Assembly (NCBI GenBank): GCA_026770575.1
Contig: MU657190.1
Coordinates: 163,458 to 183,400 of the forward strand
Source: Pelagophyceae sp. CCMP2097
Taxonomy: Eukaryota > Sar > Pelagophyceae
Reading direction: 5' to 3'
DNA: 19,943 bases
Shown here: piece by piece, positions 9,645 to 17,938 of the stretch
Numbering within the stretch: position 1 is the first letter of the stretch
How the letters are laid out: each line of letters starts with the position of its first letter
Notes under the pieces: generated by a model
What the model was told of the DNA's origin: nothing
What the model saw: the letters and a program-made list of their open reading frames with translations, nothing else
The model's database searches: none
Program-made: the position numbers and the translations under genes

Positions 9645-10307
9645 CCCGACGAGTGCCGCATACGCCCACCGGCGACACCCGCGGGCGCCGAGCCAAAGGC
9701 GGCCGCCGTAAAGCACCCTTTGAGGACAGCAGCCGCGATCCACAGCCGGGCCGAGAGTCGGCTCGGGCCACCGTCAGAGGCGCGTTTTCGGCGGCAGGGC
9801 CCAGCGGCCGCTCGCCGCCGGACCTGCCCACGGGTGGTGGGCCCAGCGGACGCTCGCCGCCGGACCTGCCCACGGGTGGTGCCCCGATCCGGCTTTGGTG
9901 GCGCCCCCGCAGAGCTAGACGCCGCCCGCGTGCCGTCGATGACTCAGAAAGGCACAAGCAAGAGCTGGAGTCACGTGGAGTCCCTAGGCTAGGGTCCCCT
10001 CTTCGCTTCGCCTGCTTCCGGGCCGAAGCACGACTCCGAATGATGCGTGGCGCGCAAACGAATCTCGGGACCAAAGTGAACGAACGGATCGAGCGGCATG
10101 TCTCCCCTCCCGACGCGCGCTGCACGACGGAAACCGGCGACCCCCCGAGCGGACGTTTGCGACGGTCGTTCCCGGTCCCGTCTCGCCGGAGCCCCGGTCC
10201 TGCTCCGCCACGCCGCCGCGAGGCCAGTGCCGCGGCGGCGGCCCGGGTGTCGTGACGGATGAAGAAGAGTCTCAGTGAACTGGGCGAGAAGTGTCCGAGC
10301 CGCGCGT
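9645..10307. other. Intergenic region between IFT80 and the coiled-coil gene, with a 42-bp tandem duplication
   Basis: There is no supported gene. Bases 9799-9840 and 9841-9881 are two copies of a 42-bp unit (gcccagcgg[c/a]cgctcgcc through acgggtggtg), differing mainly at one base. Open frames on both strands give Arg/Pro/Gly-rich translations with no motif. The region should hold the 3' ends of the converging IFT80 and minus-strand genes. I see no obvious AATAAA-type signal. Confidence 0.5.
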
Positions 10308-12509
10308 TCACTTCAGGCGCCGTTTCGTCGGCTGCGGCGGCACCTCGATGTTCTCGAGCTCGGCGATGGCGGCTTCGAGCGCGGCGACGCGGCGCGCTCC
10401 GGCCTCGAGCGCGGCGTCGCGGCGCTGCGCCTCCAGCCGCAGGACGTCGTTCTCCAGCCGCAGGCCGCTGTTTTCCTTCTTCAGGCCGCCGATCACATCC
10501 TTCTGCCGCTCGATGAACTTATACGCCGTGTTGCAGCCGTCCTCGTGGTCATCCCGATCCTCCGTCACCTTGTTCCTCTCCTCAGTGACCGTGTCTCGCT
10601 CCTCTTTCATCGCGACGAAGATGGTCTCATGTGACGCCTGGAGCGAGACGAGGACGGCGAGGCCGCTCGCCGGCGCGGCCGTTGCGAGGCGCCCTGTAGC
10701 GGCCTCGGCCGCGGCCTCGATGGCTCCGTCCGCGTCAACGTCGATCGTTTCGACGAGCGCGCCGTCGAAAAGCGCCCGCAGTTGCGCGATCTCCCGGTTC
10801 GCGTCATCGAGGCTGCTGAACAGCGGCGCCGACTCGAGCGCCTCTGCGCCGAGGTCTCGCAGCCGCTTCATACGCGGCTCGTCGTCCGAAGCACCGTCGG
10901 CGAGTTGCTCGCCGTCGACAGAGGCCTCGGCCGCGGCGGCGTCGCCCGCGTCGACGTCGGAGGCCCCACCGGCGCGGCGTTTGCGGCTCGATGCGGCAGC
11001 CGACGGAGCCGCTGTTTTGAGCGCCCTGTCCAAGGAACTGGCCTTTGCCCGCTTCTCTCGTCGCGGCTCCGTAAAAAAGAAGTCCGAGTCGCGCTCGACG
11101 CGCGCGAAGTAGTCCCTTGCGGACGAGGTGCGTGGCGGTCGCGAGGCGCGACGCCTGTTCGCCAACGTCTTTGTCGTGGCTCCGCAGCTGGGCTTCGAGC
11201 CAGCCGTCGGGCGGCGCGGGCGATTCGACGGGACAAGACGACGCAGTGGCCGAGTCCTCGCGCCGCAGCGCGAAGCGCTGCGCGCGAGCGTTCCCGCAGG
11301 CGACGAGCACGGTGCGCTCGAGCTGCGACGAGGCGCCGTGCGCGCGCTCGCGCTCGACCGCCGCGGCGACGTCCGGGTCGCAGAGCATTCCCGGGTCATC
11401 TTCGACGCGCTTGGCGTACTCGACGTACAGGCCGCCCCCGACGTCGAAGCGTGTGCCGACGTCGCGTCTACCAAAACGGCTGCGCTTGCAGACGCTTGCG
11501 GAACTGCAGAGCGGACGCACGAGGGCTCCGCAGTTGGTGCGGCCGCGCCGAGGGCGCTCGCCTCGGGCGGCTCTCCTCTTGTAATAGGGGTCGCCGGTGG
11601 CACGTCTAAATCCCCTTCCTCCGGCGGCGCGCACTGGCTGCGCACCGGCAAAGTAGACGCGCGTCGGACGGGAGCCTTCTCGGGCCGCCGCTGCGTAGCG
11701 GGGCTCCCGTTTAAAGTCGCCTCTGAGCGGCGTTTCTCGTCCGCGAGACGCATCCGCTCGGCCGGCTTCATAGGTGCTCCCGTCGCTGCCGCCGAATCTC
11801 GCAGCTGCTGCGTCGCGGAGACGTCTCTTTCGAAATACGAACCCGGCCCACGCATCCTTTTCGAAGCATCCTTTTCGAAGCCCGCGCCGCAGATACGACA
11901 TTTATAACTACGAAACAGCGGAATAGCGTACCGCGGCCGCCCTGTTGCATAAATGGTAAACGATTCTCCCTTCACCGCCCAGACGTCGGCGATGTACGCC
12001 TCGATGGTGGTCAGCGTCACTCCCGACGCGTTGATCAGGATAAACTCGAGCCAGTAGCGGCGAAACACGCCGAGGTTCCCCAACTGAAGCACCGGCACAG
12101 AGTTGTCCGTATGCGCCCCAGCCTCGATGATGATGAAGAGCTTGCCCGCGTTGCGCCAGTGCCGCGTAAAGGTGGCCAGGAGAGCCTTCTCTCGCCCCTT
12201 CTCCCAGTCTATAGACTTTGCTGTATCCTTTTTGATCAGGCCCTCGAGAATCTGCTGCGGTCTCGACATGGCGGTCCTGTCGCGGCTGTACACGAATCCC
12301 AGAACGAGCGCGGCGAACAAGACCTCGGCGTACGTGTGTCTCGAGGCGTTCGCCACCGCCAGGTAGACTTGCGCGACGTCTTTAGCGTCGGTTGGCTGCG
12401 CCTCGCCCGGGGTCTGGTTGCCGTCCACGGCGTCGTAGACGCCGGCGCACGCGCCGCCGCCCCCCCAACCACCGGCGTGGCCGGCCTCCGCGCCGAATAA
12501 GCGGAACAT
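10308..12509 (-). CDS. Unrecognised nuclear-type coiled-coil protein, middle part in a different frame
   Basis: The frame is open for 733 codons, but two ends look protein-like while the middle does not. Residues 1-260 hold a natural-looking domain (HTYAEVLFAALVLGFVYSRD, then KLFIIIEAGAHTDNSVPVLQ, then YKCRICGAGF with one CxxC). Residues about 470-733 are acidic/basic, then a heptad-rich coiled coil (EERDTVTEERNKVTEDRD; LKKENSGLRLENDVLRLEAQ), ending in a basic TKRRLK, a possible nuclear signal. Between them (about 11640-11115) this frame is Ala/Ser/Arg/Pro low complexity, whereas the frame one base over reads FDVGGGLYVEYAKRVEDDPG, ERTVLVACGNARAQRFALRR and PPDGWLEAQLRSHDKDVGEQ. Two compensating indels, sequence errors or unresolved introns could explain this. 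The family is not recognised. The start at 12509 is the first Met and is uncertain. Confidence 0.6.
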   Translation of the reverse strand: MFRLFGAEAGHAGGWGGGGACAGVYDAVDGNQTPGEAQPTDAKDVAQVYLAVANASRHTYAEVLFAALVLGFVYSRDRTAMSRPQQILEGLIKKDTAKSIDWEKGREKALLATFTRHWRNAGKLFIIIEAGAHTDNSVPVLQLGNLGVFRRYWLEFILINASGVTLTTIEAYIADVWAVKGESFTIYATGRPRYAIPLFRSYKCRICGAGFEKDASKRMRGPGSYFERDVSATQQLRDSAAATGAPMKPAERMRLADEKRRSEATLNGSPATQRRPEKAPVRRASTLPVRSQCAPPEEGDLDVPPATPITRGEPPEASALGAAAPTAEPSCVRSAVPQASASAAVLVDATSAHASTSGAACTSSTPSASKMTRECSATRTSPRRSSASARTAPRRSSSAPCSSPAGTLARSASRCGARTRPLRRLVPSNRPRRPTAGSKPSCGATTKTLANRRRASRPPRTSSARDYFARVERDSDFFFTEPRREKRAKASSLDRALKTAAPSAAASSRKRRAGGASDVDAGDAAAAEASVDGEQLADGASDDEPRMKRLRDLGAEALESAPLFSSLDDANREIAQLRALFDGALVETIDVDADGAIEAAAEAATGRLATAAPASGLAVLVSLQASHETIFVAMKEERDTVTEERNKVTEDRDDHEDGCNTAYKFIERQKDVIGGLKKENSGLRLENDVLRLEAQRRDAALEAGARRVAALEAAIAELENIEVPPQPTKRRLK

Positions 12510-12608
12510 GCCTCACCGGCCAGGCCCTTCACGCGACGGCCTGGCCCGGTTAAGCCTGGAAATGCGGCGGCAGGGCTGGAGACGGCGGAGTGCCCGGTGC
12601 ACGTGGCC

Positions 12609-12632
12609 GCTCCTCGGAGTGCTCCTCGGAGT
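12609..12632. repeat. 12-bp perfect tandem duplication at the left edge of the TIR element
   Basis: gctcctcggagt occurs twice in tandem (12609-12620, 12621-12632). The second copy ends exactly where the mobile element begins. Only its last bases (cggagt) recur at the right edge, so just those can be target duplication. Confidence 0.75.
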
Positions 12633-12670
12633 GATAACGGGCCGCTTTTTGATTTGCAGATCGGCGGGGC
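12633..12670 (+). repeat. Left terminal inverted repeat of the PHD-finger element
   Basis: 38 bp starting gataacgggccgc; it pairs with 13834-13871, the sole mismatch being at the fourth base from the tip. Confidence 0.85.
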
Positions 12671-12719
12671 GTCAGTCACTCTATTTTGGGCCGTCACTGC
12701 CACCGTGAAAAAAACGTAG

Positions 12720-13643
12720 GAGGCGCAAATCCCTAATAGAGAGGCTCCCAAAGCTGCCGTACACTCACAGGGAACCGCCCTGGTGACGCCCCGCCGCAGC
12801 TACGCCCCTCTAGAGCACCTTTTGTTCGACGGCTCGAATCGCCAAACGGGTTCGGCGAGCGTGCAGGCTGCGTTGTGTGGGCCTGCGCACGCGGCATACA
12901 TGTCGGAGGACCTGCGCGAAGCCGAGTACCGTGCGCGCCGGACCACCGCGCGGCTCAATCGCGACGAGGACCTCGGTGACGCACGCGCGGCGCGGTCAGT
13001 AGTGCATTCGAAGCAATTGTGATGCCGCTTATTCCCGGCCGCCGAGTCCACGGTGCAGCTCAAGACGTGCTCGCTGTGCGGCGTCAAGAAGGCGCACCAC
13101 CTTTGCTGCATCGAGCACGCGCTGCTCCGGGACTTTGCCGGTGACCTCAACGGCTGCTTTACGAACTGCTTCGATTGTACCGCGTTCCGCGGCGTGGCGT
13201 CGGGCGCGACCGACGGCGTCCAGCTGCAGGCGTACTACGAGCAGATCAACTGGGCGGTGGTGCAGGAGCAGAACCCGCGGACGCTCGCGGCGCTGATGTC
13301 TTGGCCGCCGCGTCCGCTCTTGTCGCGCTTCGCGAAATCCAATTTGCTGTGCCAGCAGTGCAACTTGGGCGACGCGGAGGAGAGCGACGACGCAGCGACG
13401 TTACTGCTGTGCTCGTTCTGCAACCTCTCGTACCACAACAGCGCCGGCTGCCTCGGCAAAGCGGGCGGCGCGATCCTCTCGGAGCGCGAGGCCAAGAACG
13501 AAGAGCACGAGTGGGCTTGCCCGCCGTACTGGGCAGGGGCCCTCGCGAAAGCGCGCCGCGCCACACAGGGCCTCGTTGCCACGCGCGTCGTCGTTGGCAA
13601 GAAGACGTCGCAGAAGAAGTCGAAGAAGGCGTCGAAGAAGTGA
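12720..13643 (+). pseudogene. PHD-like zinc-finger protein ORF interrupted by an in-frame TGA
   Basis: One frame is open from 12720 to 13643 except for TGA at 13020-13022. In-frame starts are ATG 12900 (MSEDLREAEYRARR) and GTG 12783; downstream of the stop the first usable codon is GTG 13053. Numbered from 13053, a first Cys/His cluster has C6-x2-C9, C18-C19, H22, C35, C39 and C42. A PHD-like finger follows: C100-x2-C103, LLLC120-x2-C123, H128, C133, W154-x-C156, with the last expected Cys replaced by Tyr159. The C-terminus is Lys/Ser-rich (KKTSQKKSKKASKK), a probable nuclear or DNA-binding tail. PHD fingers bind histone tails, so a chromatin role is possible. The gene fills the TIR element and is presumably mobile with it. 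No AG|G acceptor near the stop supports an intron removing it, so a nonsense mutation is the simplest reading. Confidence 0.6.
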
Positions 13644-13833
13644 GAAGGCCCCCATCTCGATTTAAACCTAATTTTAAGTTGACAACGCTTCGCTGCCGCC
13701 TCAGTCTCGCATCCCAAACCACCGTGCCGCCCTCTACGCACCCTCCTACGTTCTTTTAGGGCCCCTATACGTTTTTTTGCCGTCCTACGTTTAATTCGTC
13801 ACTCACTGGCAGTCAGTCAAAAAAATCCCCCGT

Positions 13834-13871
13834 GCCCCGCCGATCTGCAAATCAAAAAGCGGCCCGTAATC
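13834..13871 (-). repeat. Right terminal inverted repeat of the PHD-finger element
   Basis: 38 bp ending gcggcccgtaatc; reverse complement of 12633-12670 with one mismatch. It is followed directly by the GGAGT duplication. Confidence 0.85.
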
Positions 13872-13876
13872 GGAGT

Positions 13877-14186
13877 CGAATCTTGCTCTCCGGTAAAATA
13901 CTGATCAAACCTTTTCCCTGGATTGCGATTTCAGAAGGGGACGATCGGCGGTTGACCTTTTTGCGCGTGGTGCGTCTCGACTGGCGCCTCGCGCTACGCG
14001 TTGGATCTGAGATGCACAAACTGCAAATCGGCCCAATCTGTCGATTCTTTGAGAGTGGCGATGCACGGGACGGACGCGTTATCTGATATAATCGGGCTGC
14101 GTAGTTTTGAATTCTACGATGGAGATGTGTCGTCCGCTTTGCCTCGATCGACGTTTAGCAGAAGTTAGAGCCATTAGAAGTCAGGT
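13877..14186. other. Intergenic stretch
   Basis: No supported gene; the short open frame crossing the element edge (13832-14086) starts inside the TIR. A cggcccaatctgtcgattc motif near 14029 resembles the palindromic units at 14363-14402. Confidence 0.4.
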
Positions 14187-14230
14187 TAGGTTTTAGGTTA
14201 GGGTTAGGGTTAGGGTTGGGGGTTAGGTTA
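14187..14230 (+). repeat. Interstitial telomere-like TTAGGG tract
   Basis: The sequence runs ttaggttttaggttagggttagg and continues through three exact TTAGGG units to gttgggggttaggtta. The outer units are degenerate (ttagg, ttttagg, ttgggg). TTAGGG is the telomere repeat of many eukaryotes; here it sits between coding regions, not at a chromosome end. Confidence 0.75.
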
Positions 14231-14362
14231 GTTTCTTACATAAAAACATGCGCCTCGACGAGGCCTTTCCAACGCTGTATCGCACGCCACGAACGACGCA
14301 CTACAACCCGACCGAATTTACACGCGGAGCTTTTATTAATGCAGATTGGACGAATTCGATGC

Positions 14363-14402
14363 CCCAATCTACAGATTGGGCCGCCCAATCTGTAGATTGG
14401 GC
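14363..14402. repeat. Paired imperfect palindromes (cccaatct/agattggg)
   Basis: cccaatctacagattggg (14363-14380) and its exact reverse complement cccaatctgtagattggg (14384-14401) lie side by side. Related gcagattgg and caatctg pieces occur at 14341 and 14032. They lie 250-300 bp upstream of the LRR gene ATG and could be a transcription-factor site cluster or a small foldback. Confidence 0.55.
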
Positions 14403-14647
14403 CGATCGGCAGATGGTGTCTCTCAGATCCGACGACCAATCATCGGTTCGGAAAGGCCATCGGAATTGTTTCGCAAATTTTTCGCAGACGTCGACTTTTT
14501 AAACAGTTCGACGCGTCTCGCCACCGTACGACGAGCTCCTCGGCGATTGCCAGGTCTCTACCCGGAGAAGGGCACCGTCTCGTTCGGCTCGGGCCTGCAC
14601 CAGTGAGGCTTCACCCTGGGCAAGTTCCGCCCACGCCGGCGCCCGGC

Positions 14648-16030
14648 ATGGACTCGGCGTCGATGATCCTGGGCCGCGCGGCCGCGTTCCTACCGGCGCG
14701 CGACGCCTGGGCGAAGGTCCTGCCCGTGAGCCGCGGCGCCCGCAAGGCCGCGCTGCAGTTTATCCAAGTCGTCTGCCTCACCGGCCTCGAGGCGCCATTC
14801 GCGGACACGACGTTCGCGGCCGTCGTCGCGGCGGTCATCGAAAACACGTGCCGCCAGTTGACGACGCTGAAGTTGTCGTATTGCCCTGACACGGCCGCGC
14901 TCAAGGGGCTCGGCGACTGCGCGGCGCTCGCGACGCTGCAGCTGGTCGGCTGCAGGGGCGTCACACACCTCCCGGAACGGCTCGGGGACTGTGCGGCGCT
15001 GACGAACTTGAGCCTTTGGGGCTGCGACGGCCTCGCCGCGCTGCCCGAGCGTCTCGGCGACTGCTCTAAGTTGACGACGCTAGACTTGTCCGCGTGCTTT
15101 CGCCTCACTTCGCTGCCCGAGCGCGGCTGCGCGGCGCTGAAAACGCTGAAGCTGCAAGCGTGCCGAGGCCTCGCCATGCCGCCCGCATGGCTCGCCGACT
15201 GCACGGCACTGACGACGCTGGACCTGTCGCGGTGCGACGGCCTCACCGCAGCTGCGCTCGAGGGGCTCGGCGGCTGCGCGGCGCTGAAGACGCTCGACTT
15301 GTCATGGTGCGTCGGCATCACCACGCTCCCCGAGCAGCTCGGTGAGTGCGCGGCGCTGACGGCGCTGAACCTGTCGTATTGCCCCAGCCTCACCGCGCTG
15401 CCCGAGCGGCTCGGCGACTGCGCGGCGCTGACGGCGCTGAACCTGGCTACTTGTAAAAGCCTTGCCACGCTGCCCGAGCGGCTCGTCGACTGCGCGGCGC
15501 TGACGACGCTGGTCCTGGGCGGGTGCTACAACCTTGCCGCGCTGCCCGCGAGACTCGGCGGCTTCGCGTCGCTGACGACGCTGGACCTGAGCGCGTGCTT
15601 CGGCCTCCCCGCGGCTTCGCTCGAGCGGCTCGACTGCGCGGCGCTGACACAACTGAACACGTCGCATTGCCCCAGCCTCGCCACGCTGCCCGCGTGGCTC
15701 AGCGACTGCGCGGCGCTGACGATGCTCGACCTTTCGGGGTGCGTCGGCCTCACCGAAGCTTCGCTCGAGCCGCTCGGTGACTGCGCGGCGCTGAGGAAGC
15801 TGCAACTGGCGTATTGCCCCGGCCTCACCGCGCTACCCGAGCGCCTCGGCGACTGTTCGGCGCTGACGACGCTGGTCCTGAGCAGTTGTCCTAGACTCGA
15901 CGCGCTGCCCGAGCGACTCGTCGACTGCGCGGCGCTGAAGACCCTGATCCTGTCTGGGTGCAGCAGCATCCTGCGCTACGTCGCCGTCGTCGGCAGGCTC
16001 CAGGCCCGCGGCTGCACGGTCGCTTTTTAA
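14648..16030 (+). CDS. F-box-like/leucine-rich-repeat protein, intronless, 460 aa
   Basis: The ATG at 14648 begins MDSASMILGRAAAFLPARDA, followed by WAKVLPVSRGARKAAL, which resembles the F-box pattern of a Leu/Pro-rich helix then 'vSr..r'. From about residue 80 to the C-terminus run 16 leucine-rich repeats of about 24 residues, each like LTALNLSYCPSLTALPERLG followed by DCAA. Repeat 4 is shortened and the last one degenerates into RYVAVVGRLQARGCTVAF. This Cys-containing LRR (L-x-L-x-x-C) is typical of F-box or disease-resistance-type LRR proteins, which form curved protein-binding surfaces; an SCF ubiquitin-ligase adaptor is one possibility. No membrane segment or signal peptide is seen. At DNA level the repeats are about 72-bp tandem units, so unequal crossing-over may change their number. 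The frame is open 15 codons upstream to a GTG, but the ATG is preferred. Confidence 0.85.
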   Translation: MDSASMILGRAAAFLPARDAWAKVLPVSRGARKAALQFIQVVCLTGLEAPFADTTFAAVVAAVIENTCRQLTTLKLSYCPDTAALKGLGDCAALATLQLVGCRGVTHLPERLGDCAALTNLSLWGCDGLAALPERLGDCSKLTTLDLSACFRLTSLPERGCAALKTLKLQACRGLAMPPAWLADCTALTTLDLSRCDGLTAAALEGLGGCAALKTLDLSWCVGITTLPEQLGECAALTALNLSYCPSLTALPERLGDCAALTALNLATCKSLATLPERLVDCAALTTLVLGGCYNLAALPARLGGFASLTTLDLSACFGLPAASLERLDCAALTQLNTSHCPSLATLPAWLSDCAALTMLDLSGCVGLTEASLEPLGDCAALRKLQLAYCPGLTALPERLGDCSALTTLVLSSCPRLDALPERLVDCAALKTLILSGCSSILRYVAVVGRLQARGCTVAF

Positions 16031-16418
16031 GAATTGGCCGTTCACCATCGGTCGGCCGCTTCGAGCCTCGGCGGGCGCGCCTCTCGCAGTCCGCGCAGCC
16101 CTAGCCTGCGGTCGCCGCCCCTGTCGTGCGGAAAAGACTGGCCTCATGGCCACATTTAACCTCATCACTGCTCCACTCCTCGGGGATCATCGGCGGGGGC
16201 TATGCATCAACGAGGGACCCGTTGCGCCATTGAGGGCCGAGAACTCGGTAAGCGCCGGCGCCGAGCGGCGCCACCGGGACTTGGTGTGCGTGACTGTCAC
16301 ATGATCGCCAAATAAGGAAAAAGGCGATCGTTTGAACTCGAGAAGGCGTCCTCGTCCTCACTCGCCCTCGGCTGCCCCTCGGCGGTTGCGTTTCCGGTCG
16401 CCCGCGCGCCCCGCCGGC
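16031..16418. other. Intergenic region
   Basis: It contains the LRR gene 3' end and the upstream region of the plastid-targeting candidate. No ORF has support. Confidence 0.5.
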
Positions 16419-17938
16419 ATGGACCGCCGGCGGACGGCCGCGCTGCTCTGCGCAGTGCTTTCGACGCAGAGTGCGTTTGATGCGTCGGAGGTTTAAGGCG
16501 TTGCAGTAGCCGCCGCGACGTGGCGGCGCGCGGGCCCGCCGCGCGGCCGGCCGTCGGACGCGGTCGCGCGGCCCGCCGCGCCCGCCGCGTAATGACGCGC
16601 ATCGCTCATAGGCTGGGCGCTGCTGGCGCCGCGCGCGGGCGGCGCGCCGCGGCGGCCGGCGGCGCTGCGGGCGGAGCCGATGGAGCTGGAGACGGAAGTT
16701 TTCGAGCTCACGACCGAATCATACACCGAGCCCTTCCTCGTCGTGCGTCCCCCAACGAGGCGCTATACGGACCGCGGGGCCCTATAGAGGTCCCTCGACA
16801 CTTTGGGTCTAGCCCCTTCGAGGAGACATTCTTAAACGCGCTTCCAGGCGGAGGACGACGCCGGCGAGCGGAGTGCCATGTTCCTCGACTGGGACGCGCA
16901 CCTCGTCGCCCTCGCCGCGCTCGAGGCCAAGGACGCAGACGTGCGTGTGGGCGGGTCCGGCACGGCGCATCCGGACGTCGGAGCAATGGTCCGGACTAGG
17001 CCGTCGTCGCCGAGGAAGCTCGCCGAATGGCCGGCGCAGACGAGTGGCTGCCCTCATCCGCAGAGGCGGCCCTCGTGGCCCCGTGCAAACGCCGCGCCCT
17101 TTGATTTGTGAACCCGGATTTGAGAACCCTGGATTTTTCAGCCGACGCGCCGTCGAAAGGCCCTCTTGGCCTTTGCGGCAGACACCCCATAAAAAGTAGC
17201 TGACTCGCGGAGCGGCCCCCTTGAAGACTGCGCAAGCCCCGACTCGTCGACGCCACTCTTCTAGGTTTGAGACGACTGACGAGCCGGCGTTCTTCCGCAA
17301 GGGCTGGTCCGACGTGGACCCTTCGACGACGAATTACCGCAACCCGACGAACTCTCGTGGCGCCACGTGGTCGCGCATTCGCTTGAAGGAGGATTGGTGG
17401 CAGTTCCATGATGATGGCACAATCAAGTCCGAGGAAGGCTGGTCGCGCTTCGACCACCGCGCCTTCAACGTCTCTTCCGCGCTCTTTGAACCCGTGACGG
17501 AGACGAGATACGGGCAGATCGACCTCGAAGTCGTCGCGAGGTGTGTCGTCGTGGGATGCGCAAGGGCCCAAAGACCGCCCTCACGCTCTTTGGTAGGCTG
17601 CTGCCCGTCCTCCGCATCCTCGGCGCCACGGTGCAGCTGCTGGAGGCGTCGCAGGGCGTCGTGCGGTTTAAGTGCGTGTTTTTGAAGGAATTACTCAAGG
17701 AATTACTCAAGGAATTACTGTGTCCTCCTCGATTGTGTACCTCAGGTATTTCGGCCCGGCGCAGTATCGCATCGGCATCCAGGCCTACGCCACGGGCCTC
17801 GTGCGCGAGCAGTGCGTACAAACGCGCGCCCAACCCGCACCCAACCCAACCCCACCCACCCGACCCCCCCAAAGGTACCCCGAGCTTCACAACTTGGAGT
17901 TCGACGCCATCCGCGTCATGGACACGTGGGACATTTGA
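16419..17938 (+). CDS. Unrecognised protein with signal peptide and possible plastid-targeting presequence (8 exons)
   Basis: Exons: 16419-16470, 16612-16742, 16848-16940, 17000-17082, 17265-17540, 17597-17671, 17746-17811, 17875-17938; 840 bases, 279 residues. Every intron is GT-AG, every acceptor is followed by G, the phases all agree, and five of the seven donors are gtgcgt. The N-terminus MDRRRTAALLCAVLSTQSWA is a good signal peptide, and LLAPRAGGAPRRPAALRAEP after it is basic and hydroxylated/Ala-Pro-rich with few acids, as in bipartite plastid presequences of algae with secondary plastids. The mature part is acidic, then aromatic: FFRKGWSDVDPSTTNYRNP, LKEDWWQFHDDGTIKSEEGW, then a hydrophobic helix (LLPVLRILGATVQLLEAS) and YFGPAQYRIGIQAYATGLV, ending MDTWDI. 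I do not recognise the family. The gene model is strong; plastid location is inferred, and secretion is the alternative. Confidence 0.8.
17685..17719. repeat. Three tandem 12-bp units in an intron
   Basis: aaggaattactc is repeated about three times inside intron 6 of the plastid-targeting candidate, starting 13 bases after its donor. It adds whole codons in one frame, but the cDNA model removes it. Confidence 0.75.

Larger units (their letters stand above)
12633..13871. mobile_element. 1.24-kb DNA transposon-like element with 38-bp TIRs and 5-bp target duplication
   Basis: Bases 12633-12670 (gataacgggccgcttttt onward to cggcggggc) match the reverse complement of 13834-13871 with one mismatch in 38. 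The element is flanked by GGAGT at 12628-12632 and GGAGT at 13872-13876 (CGGAGT if one base of the element is counted), as expected for target-site duplication. Short subterminal repeats (aaaaaaacgtagga on the left; related aacgtaggac and aaaaaaacgta in inverted orientation on the right) lie just inside each end. Its only substantial coding content is a PHD-like zinc-finger ORF. No DDE/D transposase or recombinase motif is visible, so it is probably non-autonomous or has captured a gene. The superfamily is not assigned. Confidence 0.85.

Noticed and set aside
9497..10311. Open frames on both strands downstream of IFT80
   Set aside because: IFT80 stops at 9642-9644 in its conserved frame. The other frames are Arg/Pro/Gly low complexity crossing a 42-bp tandem duplication.
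10291..11907. Long plus-strand ORFs opposite the coiled-coil gene
   Set aside because: Their composition is Ser/Ala/Arg-rich with no motif. The minus strand has clear heptads and natural domains.
14611..15805. Long minus-strand ORFs opposite the LRR gene
   Set aside because: They mirror the tandem repeats (Gln/Arg/Ala-rich) and arise from GC-rich third positions. The plus frame has the recognisable LRR consensus.
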